From RPQJ01 sp963754535 (GTDB taxonomy: Bacteria > Pseudomonadota > Gammaproteobacteria > Steroidobacterales > Steroidobacteraceae), in NCBI GenBank assembly GCA_963754535.1, contig CAVWGG010000008.1, positions 62,001-126,000 of the forward strand: a stretch of DNA of 64,000 bases, in the 5' to 3' direction. The notes under the pieces were generated by a model. That model was given only the letters and a program-made list of their open reading frames with translations, was not told the DNA's origin and ran no database searches. Below, piece after piece: positions 59,060 through 64,000 of this stretch (within the stretch, counting starts at the first letter, position 1; each line of letters begins with the position of its first letter). The position numbers and the translations under genes are program-made.

Positions 59060-60472
59060 ATGGCCATCAAACTTCGCGTCATCAGCGAAAATTACCGTGA
59101 ACTCGGCGAGAACCGGTCCCGCGTCTTCGGCGTCAACGGCGGGACGGTCGGCCGTGCGCCGGGCAACGACTGGATCCTGCCCGACCCGCGCCGCGTGGTC
59201 TCCGGCCACCACTTCGAGGTGCAGTTCCACGGCGGCAAGTACTGGCTGCTCGACACCAGCACGAATGGCGTCTTCGTCAACGACGGGGACGATCCCGCCT
59301 CGGCCACCGGCCGTGTCGAACTGCACGATGGCGATCGTCTGCGCGTGGGCGACTACGACATCCTGGTCAGCGTCGACAATCGCATCGATTTCCTGCCCTC
59401 GACGGGCGACGAGGAATCCGCCGCGAAGCACGTGGGCGCGGACATCGGCCACAGCCTCGACCTCGACAGCCTGTTCACGCCGCGCGATGCCAGCGAGAGC
59501 GGCTCGCTCCCGGTCGGCAACGCATTCGGCGTGCGCCTGAACGCCGAGGCACGCGCGAACCTGCTCGAGACGCTGCAGCGCTCCGTGGAGACGCTCGGCG
59601 AGAGTTCCTTCGATCCGACGCGCACGGGACGGATCGATTCCGTCGTGCCGGGCACGGACCCGGTCGAGGGCGGCGGACCCGCCCCTGCGCCGCGACCGAC
59701 CGCCAGGCCGGCCGCGCCCGCACCAGGCAACCAGGACTGGGCGCTGAGCACGCGGCGGATTCCGCGCGAGGAACTCGAGGACGCACTGGCGCGGCGCAAG
59801 ACGCGCGTCGAAGCCCGAGAGCGCTCGATCCCATTTCACCAGCAGGCCAGCACGTGGACGGACCTGCGCTCGGCCGTGCAGGCGTTCTGTCGCGGCGCCG
59901 GCATCGATCCGGCCACGCTCTCGCCCGAAGCCCAGGCCATGCTGCCGCTCGTCGCCGGCCAGTTGCTGCGCGAGACCGTCGTCGGCATCAACGACATCGT
60001 GCGCGCACGTTCCGCAGGCGCGGTGGGCGCAGCCGTGTCGGCCGTGCCAGTCGCCCCGGGCAACAGCAGCAACCCGCTCCGTTCGTCGACGAGCATCGAG
60101 CAGGCTTTGCAGCGACTTTTCGAAGCGCACGGCCGGCTCTTCGCGGGCCCGGTCGACTCCCTGCGGGACGTGCTGCAGGACACCCGCGATCACGAGACGG
60201 CACTCGCCGCCGGCATGAAGGCAGGGCTCGACGCCGTTCTCGGCCAGCTTGCGCCGGCAAATGTCGCGGACCAGTTCGAGCAGGGCCGCGCCCGTCAGCT
60301 TGCACCGGGGCAGGATCCGCGTCCCAGGTACTGGGAGCACTACTCCGAGTTCTACCGCTTGCTGACCCAGCAAACCGCCGGCACCGACGAGATGCCGCGG
60401 TCGTTCACCGAAGCCTTCGGTCTCGAGTACGCGCGCGTGCGGGCGGAGCTGCGGCAGAAGCGTCCGGCCTGA
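59060..60472 (+). CDS. FHA-domain protein, type VI secretion TagH-like
   Basis: 470-residue protein with an N-terminal FHA domain (about 20-100: GGTVGRAPGNDWILPDP, SGHHFEV, STNGVFVND), which binds phosphothreonine. A low-complexity linker (Pro/Ala, about 205-230) and a TagH-type C-terminal domain follow (LPLVAGQLLRETVVGI, QDTRDHETALAAGMKAGLDA, YWEHYSEFYRLL). TagH-type proteins link kinase signalling to type VI secretion in other species. No T6SS structural gene is adjacent, so this copy is an orphan within the window; the two Ser/Thr kinases here are possible upstream partners. The 3' end overlaps betI by 68 bp. Confidence 0.8.
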   Translation: MAIKLRVISENYRELGENRSRVFGVNGGTVGRAPGNDWILPDPRRVVSGHHFEVQFHGGKYWLLDTSTNGVFVNDGDDPASATGRVELHDGDRLRVGDYDILVSVDNRIDFLPSTGDEESAAKHVGADIGHSLDLDSLFTPRDASESGSLPVGNAFGVRLNAEARANLLETLQRSVETLGESSFDPTRTGRIDSVVPGTDPVEGGGPAPAPRPTARPAAPAPGNQDWALSTRRIPREELEDALARRKTRVEARERSIPFHQQASTWTDLRSAVQAFCRGAGIDPATLSPEAQAMLPLVAGQLLRETVVGINDIVRARSAGAVGAAVSAVPVAPGNSSNPLRSSTSIEQALQRLFEAHGRLFAGPVDSLRDVLQDTRDHETALAAGMKAGLDAVLGQLAPANVADQFEQGRARQLAPGQDPRPRYWEHYSEFYRLLTQQTAGTDEMPRSFTEAFGLEYARVRAELRQKRPA

Positions 60473-61055
60473 CGACCGACGTCATCAGCTGCGACACGAG
60501 CCGGCGACGTCGCGGCCCGCTGAACCTTCCACCTTCGAACGTCACCGCCAACCACAGGCCGTCGATCCCCGCTGCAAGCAGGTCGACCGCGTCGGCCAGC
60601 GCCAGCGGCAGCTCGATTTCGCCACGACGCGCGGCCTCCGTCATGCACTGCCCGAGGATCCGACGCCAGCGCGAGTAATAGCGGCGGTGCACGCCGGCCA
60701 GCCCGGGGTTGTGCATCGCGCCACTCCACAGGCTGAGCCAGACGGCCGGGAAGCTGCTTTCGCCATGCCGCGGCACCATGAACTCGAGCGCCGCACGCAA
60801 CCGCGGCAGCCCCGGCTCGGCCTGCGCCAGAGTCGTGTCGAGTTCTGCGAATGATCGCCCGGCCAGCCAGTCGAAGGCGCAGGCGATCAGCTCGTCCTTG
60901 TCGCGGAAATAGTGGGTGATGACGCCGATGCTGAAGCCGCCCGCCTCGGATACACGGCGTACCGTCGCGCTCGCCGCGCCCTCCCGCTGGATCACGTCGA
61001 CGACAAGCGCTGCAATTTCGGCCCGGCGCTGGCCGGCATCCACTCGTTTCGGCAT
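60405..61055 (-). CDS. TetR/BetI-type transcriptional regulator
   Basis: 216-residue repressor of the TetR family. The helix-turn-helix is near residues 27-46 (SATVRRVSEAGGFSIGVITH, then YFRDKDELI). The ligand domain contains PAVWLSLWSGAMHNPGLAGVH, which resembles BetI, the choline-responsive repressor. The C-terminus runs about 20 residues past the usual BetI end and overlaps the convergent tagH-like gene by 68 bp. It is divergent from the MttB-like gene, and a palindrome at 61113-61126 in the shared promoter region is a good operator candidate. Confidence 0.85.
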   Translation of the reverse strand: MPKRVDAGQRRAEIAALVVDVIQREGAASATVRRVSEAGGFSIGVITHYFRDKDELIACAFDWLAGRSFAELDTTLAQAEPGLPRLRAALEFMVPRHGESSFPAVWLSLWSGAMHNPGLAGVHRRYYSRWRRILGQCMTEAARRGEIELPLALADAVDLLAAGIDGLWLAVTFEGGRFSGPRRRRLVSQLMTSVVRPDASAAAPPARARTRDRRLR

Positions 61056-61112
61056 CGGACGCTCCCCGGCGGGGTGAACGGCCGGCGGCCCGGCCCCGCT
61101 TCCACTCTAAAC

Positions 61113-61126
61113 ATAACAAGTGTTAT
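61113..61126. promoter_or_regulatory. Candidate BetI/TetR operator
   Basis: ATAACA-AG-TGTTAT is a perfect 6-bp inverted repeat with a 2-bp centre, in the most AT-rich part of the 119-bp divergent region between the regulator and the MttB-like gene. It is followed by TATATC, a possible -10. TetR-type repressors usually bind such palindromes in their own divergent promoter. Confidence 0.5.
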
Positions 61127-61174
61127 ATATCAACGCACGACGGCCGCCGGCCGGACACGAACGCGAGCGCGCCC

Positions 61175-62729
61175 TTGAGCGACACGTCCACGATCAACCG
61201 CCCCGGCCGCGCCAGCAATCGCGAAACGCGGCGTGCGGCGCGTTCGCACCGCGTGGCCGAGAAGCTCCCGTACATCCGCCGCCGCATTCCCACCGTCGAG
61301 CTGCTGAACAGCGAGGCCGTGGAGATCATCGAGGCCAATGCCGAGACGATCCTCGAAGAGATCGGCATCGAGTTCCGGCGCGACGCGGAATCGCTGCGGC
61401 TGTGGCGCGAGGCAGGGGCCGACGTGCACGGCGAACGCGTCCGGATTCCTCGCGGCCTCGCCCGCCAGCTGCTGCGCACGGCTCCACGCGAGTTCACGCT
61501 GCACGCGAGGAACCCGGCGCGCAGCGTGCGCTTCGGCGGGGACGCGACGGTCTTCTCGCCGGTCGGCGGGCCGCCCTTCGTGACGGACCTCGACGGCGGC
61601 CGCCGCTACGGCACGCTCGCGGACCTGCACAACTTCATCAAGCTCGCCCACGTCGCGCCTGCGATCCATTTTTCCGGCGGCTGCATGGTCGAGCCGATGG
61701 ACGTACCCGAAGGCAAGCGCCATCTCGACGTCCAGTACGCATTCTTCCGTTACAGCGACCAGGGCTGCGAGGGCACGCCCGAGACGCCGGGCCATGCTGC
61801 GGACGCCGTGCGCATGGCCGGCATCCTGTTCGGACAGGACTTCGTCGACGCCAACTGCGTCCTGCTCGGCAACATCAATTCGAACTCGCCACTGACCTTC
61901 GACGGCCGCATGCTCGGCGCGCTGCGCGCCTTCGCGTCGCGCAACCAGGGCACGATCATCGTGCCCGCCGTGCTCGCCGGCGCGATGGGACCGGTGCACT
62001 ACGGCGGGTTGCATGGCCGAACTCCTGGCCGAGACGCTGGCCGGCATGGCGCTGACGCAACTCGTACGGCCGGGCGCTCCGGTGATCATGGGCTCGTTCG
62101 TCGGCGCCATCTCGATGCGCACCGGCGCGCCGACCTTCGGCACGGCGGAAGCCACCCAGATGATCTTTGCCACGGCGCAGCTGGCGCGACGGCTCGGCGT
62201 GCCTTGTCGCAGCGGTGGCTCGCTCTGCTCGTCGAAGGTCGCTGACGCGCAGGCGGCCTACGAAAGCGCGCACACGCTGTTGCCCACCCTGCTCGCGGGC
62301 GTCAACCTCGTCACGCACGCGGCCGGGTGGCTCGAAGGCGGACTGGTCGCGGGGTACGAGAAATTCGTCATGGACGTCGATCAGCTCGCGATGATGCAGG
62401 CCCTGGCAGGCGGCATGGACGTGAGCCCGCGCGGCCAGGCGCTCGACGCCATCCGCGAAGTCGGTCCGGGTGGACACTTTCTCGGTTGCGCGCATACGCA
62501 GGAGAACTTCGAAGCGGCTTTTCACCAGTCGACCATCGCCGACTACTCCTCGTACGAGCAGTGGTCGAGCGAAGGCAGCCTGAACGCCGAACAGCGTGCG
62601 AACGTGGTCTGGAAGCGCATGCTCGCCGACTACGAAGATCCGGGTCTCGATCCCGCCATCGACGAGGCCCTGCAGCAATTCATGCGCGAGCGCCGCGCCG
62701 TACTGTCGGACAGCCTCGACGAGGAATAG
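61175..62729 (+). CDS. MttB-family (non-pyrrolysine) methyltransferase, one frame change
   Basis: Member of the trimethylamine methyltransferase superfamily that lacks pyrrolysine and acts on quaternary amines such as glycine betaine in known cases. The first frame (TTG start at 61175, MSDTSTINRPGRASNRETRR) covers residues to about 275 (VPAVLAGAMGPV). The second frame (about 61998-62729) continues TTAGCMAELLAETLAGMALT to the end. One extra base near 61993-62000 explains the break, and removing it restores AMGPVTTAGCMAELL. No in-frame amber codon is present. Total length about 518 residues fits the family. The downstream FAD oxidoreductase starts 6 bp later. Confidence 0.8.
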
Positions 62730-62735
62730 CAGGCG

Positions 62736-64000
62736 ATGAAGAGTCACTATCGCGTCGTCGTGATCGGCGGCGGCATCGTCGGTGCCAGCGTCCTCTATCA
62801 CCTCACTCGCAAGGGCTGGGGCGACATCGCCCTGATCGAGCGCGCAGAACTGACGGCCGGATCCACCTGGCACGCCGCCGCCGGTTTCCACGCCATCAAC
62901 GACGACCCGCACATCGCTGCGCTGCAGGCGTACACGATCAAGCTGTACCGCGAAATCGAGGCCGAGAGCGGCCAGAGCGTCGGCATGCACATGCCCGGCG
63001 GCTACAGCATCGCGACGACGCCCGAGCGCTGGGAATGGCTGCAGTCGGAGTTCGCCGTTTACCAGACGCTCGGTATCGAAGCGCGACTGGCGACACGCCG
63101 AAGAGATCGTCGACCGAGTGCCCGATCGTTGATCCCAATGGGCTGCTCGGCGGCCTGTTCGACCCGCACGAAGGCGCAGTGGATCCGCACGGCACGACGC
63201 ACGCCTTCGCCATCGCTGCGCGCAAGCGCGGCGCGGACGTGATCCTGCGCAACCGCGTAACGGGACTGCAGCCCCACGCCGATGGTTGGCTCGTCGAGAC
63301 CGAACAGGGAACGATCGTCGCGCAGCACGTGGTCAATGCCGGCGGGTTATGGGCACGTCGTGTCGGCCGCATGGTGGGCGTGGACCTGCCGCTCACGCCG
63401 ATGCAGCACCACTACCTCATCACCGAGGACCTGCCGGAGTTGCTGGCGCGTGCGGACGAGATGCCGTGCGTGACGGACCTCGAGGGCTTCACGTACCTGC
63501 AGCAGGAGCGCAAGGGCGTGATCCTCGGCGTGTACGAACGCAACCCGCGGCACTGGAAGACCGAGGGCGCCGAGTGGGACTACGGCATGGAACTGCTGCC
63601 CGAGGACATCGATCGCATCAGCCCCGAGTTGCTGATCGGGTTCGCGCGCTTTCCGTCGCTGCAGCGCGCAGGCATCCGCAAGTGGGTCAACGGCGCGTTC
63701 ACGTTCACGCCCGATGGCAATCCGCTCGTCGGCCCCGTCCCGGGCTTGCGCAATTTCTGGGCGGCGTGCGGCTGCATGGGAGGCTTTTCGCAGGGCGGCG
63801 CGATCGGCAAGGTGCTGTCGGAATGGATGGTCGAGGGCGATCCGGGCACGGACATCTTCGGCATGGACGTCGCGCGCTACGGCAAGTTCGCAGCCGACGA
63901 CCGTTACCTGCGCGACACGACGGCGCAGTTCTACGCGCGACGCTTCGTCATCGCCTACCCCAACGAAGAACTGCCCGCAGGACGACCGCTCAAGACGACG
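62736..64000 (+). CDS. FAD-dependent oxidoreductase, dimethylglycine/sarcosine dehydrogenase-like, partial, two frame changes
   Basis: N-terminal about 420 residues of a DAO-type flavoenzyme. It starts MKSHYRVVVIGGGIVGASVL, a Rossmann FAD motif, then ELTAGSTWHAAAGFHA. The reading changes frame near 63092-63096 and again near 63121-63124 (one extra base each), giving AEEIVDRVPIVDPNGLLGGLF once corrected. It then stays open to the right edge (GLWARRVGRMVG, GCMGGFSQGGAIGKVLSEWM, DVARYGKFA). The last block is typical of enzymes with a C-terminal GcvT-like folate domain, expected beyond the window. With the MttB-like gene it suggests stepwise demethylation of a betaine-type compound. Confidence 0.8.

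Noticed and set aside
59060..60472. A type VI secretion island
   Set aside because: Only the TagH-like FHA protein is present; none of the sheath, baseplate or membrane-complex genes flank it.
61175..62729. Pyrrolysine-containing MttB
   Set aside because: There is no internal amber codon in the reading frames; the only TAG is the terminal stop. The break is a frame change, not a read-through amber.
1..64000. CRISPR array, prophage or integrative element
   Set aside because: No regular direct repeats with unique spacers, no integrase, phage structural genes or tRNA-borne attachment repeats were seen; no tRNA or rRNA gene was recognised either.

Overview
The window is high-GC (about two-thirds G+C by eye) gammaproteobacterial chromosome made almost entirely of housekeeping genes. 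Several things point to the Xanthomonadales/Nevskiales side of the class: the order fimV-truA-accD-folC-dedD-cvpA-purF, a degenerate FimX-like protein, MiaE, EpmA/EpmB with EF-P Lys34, a RibB fused to a degenerate GTP cyclohydrolase II domain, DUF1820, and two Hanks-type kinases. The exact genus cannot be fixed from the sequence alone.

Layout. 0-3.4 kb: cysS (cut by the left edge), gltX, a periplasmic cyclophilin and lpxH. 3.4-17.3 kb, nearly all minus strand: miaE, a receiver-kinase fusion, a glycerate kinase, then purF-cvpA-dedD-folC-accD-truA-fimV, aroC and prmB. 17.3-20.4 kb, plus strand: sco1-psd-epmA-msrC. 20.4-22.5 kb: lower-GC DNA with no convincing intact gene, holding decayed IS1182-like transposase pieces. 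22.6-26.9 kb: efp and epmB (divergent), a FimX-like c-di-GMP receptor and a small secreted protein. 26.9-34.8 kb, minus: a TauE/SafE exporter, parC-parE, and a rubrerythrin / CCG iron-sulfur protein / DUF3501 operon. 35-39 kb, plus: xseB-ispA-dxs-folE2. 39.3-47.9 kb, minus: glyA-nrdR-ribD-ribE-ribBX-ribH-nusB-thiL-pgpA and a kinase with a cyclic-nucleotide domain. 48-54.5 kb: a truncated beta-barrel gene, a histone-deacetylase-like gene, ettA, hutH, a frame-broken membrane protein gene and a zinc-ribbon protein. 54.5-64 kb: purL, DUF1820, tagH, then a TetR regulator divergent from an MttB-like / FAD oxidoreductase pair that runs off the right edge.

The most unusual content is in the repeats. 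Tandem (GGGGTTA)n heptamers form facing inverted arms at three convergent gene junctions (3.4, 39.1 and 54.5 kb), with a constant inner border GTCGGA. At four gene ends the repeat itself supplies the stop codon, and three unrelated proteins therefore end in Arg-Gly. Two solitary arms lie at 22.5 and 32.0 kb. A second family is a roughly 73-bp hairpin present twice in opposite orientation (20.4 and 32.2 kb), with an identical 12-nt loop and compensating stem changes. A third, multi-hairpin element abuts a truncated gene at 48 kb.

Four genes between 53.0 and 63.2 kb are each interrupted by one or two single-base frame changes, nearly all of them +1, while no otherwise full-length gene in the first 52.9 kb is affected. 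This looks more like base-call error than decay, so the right end should be read with caution.
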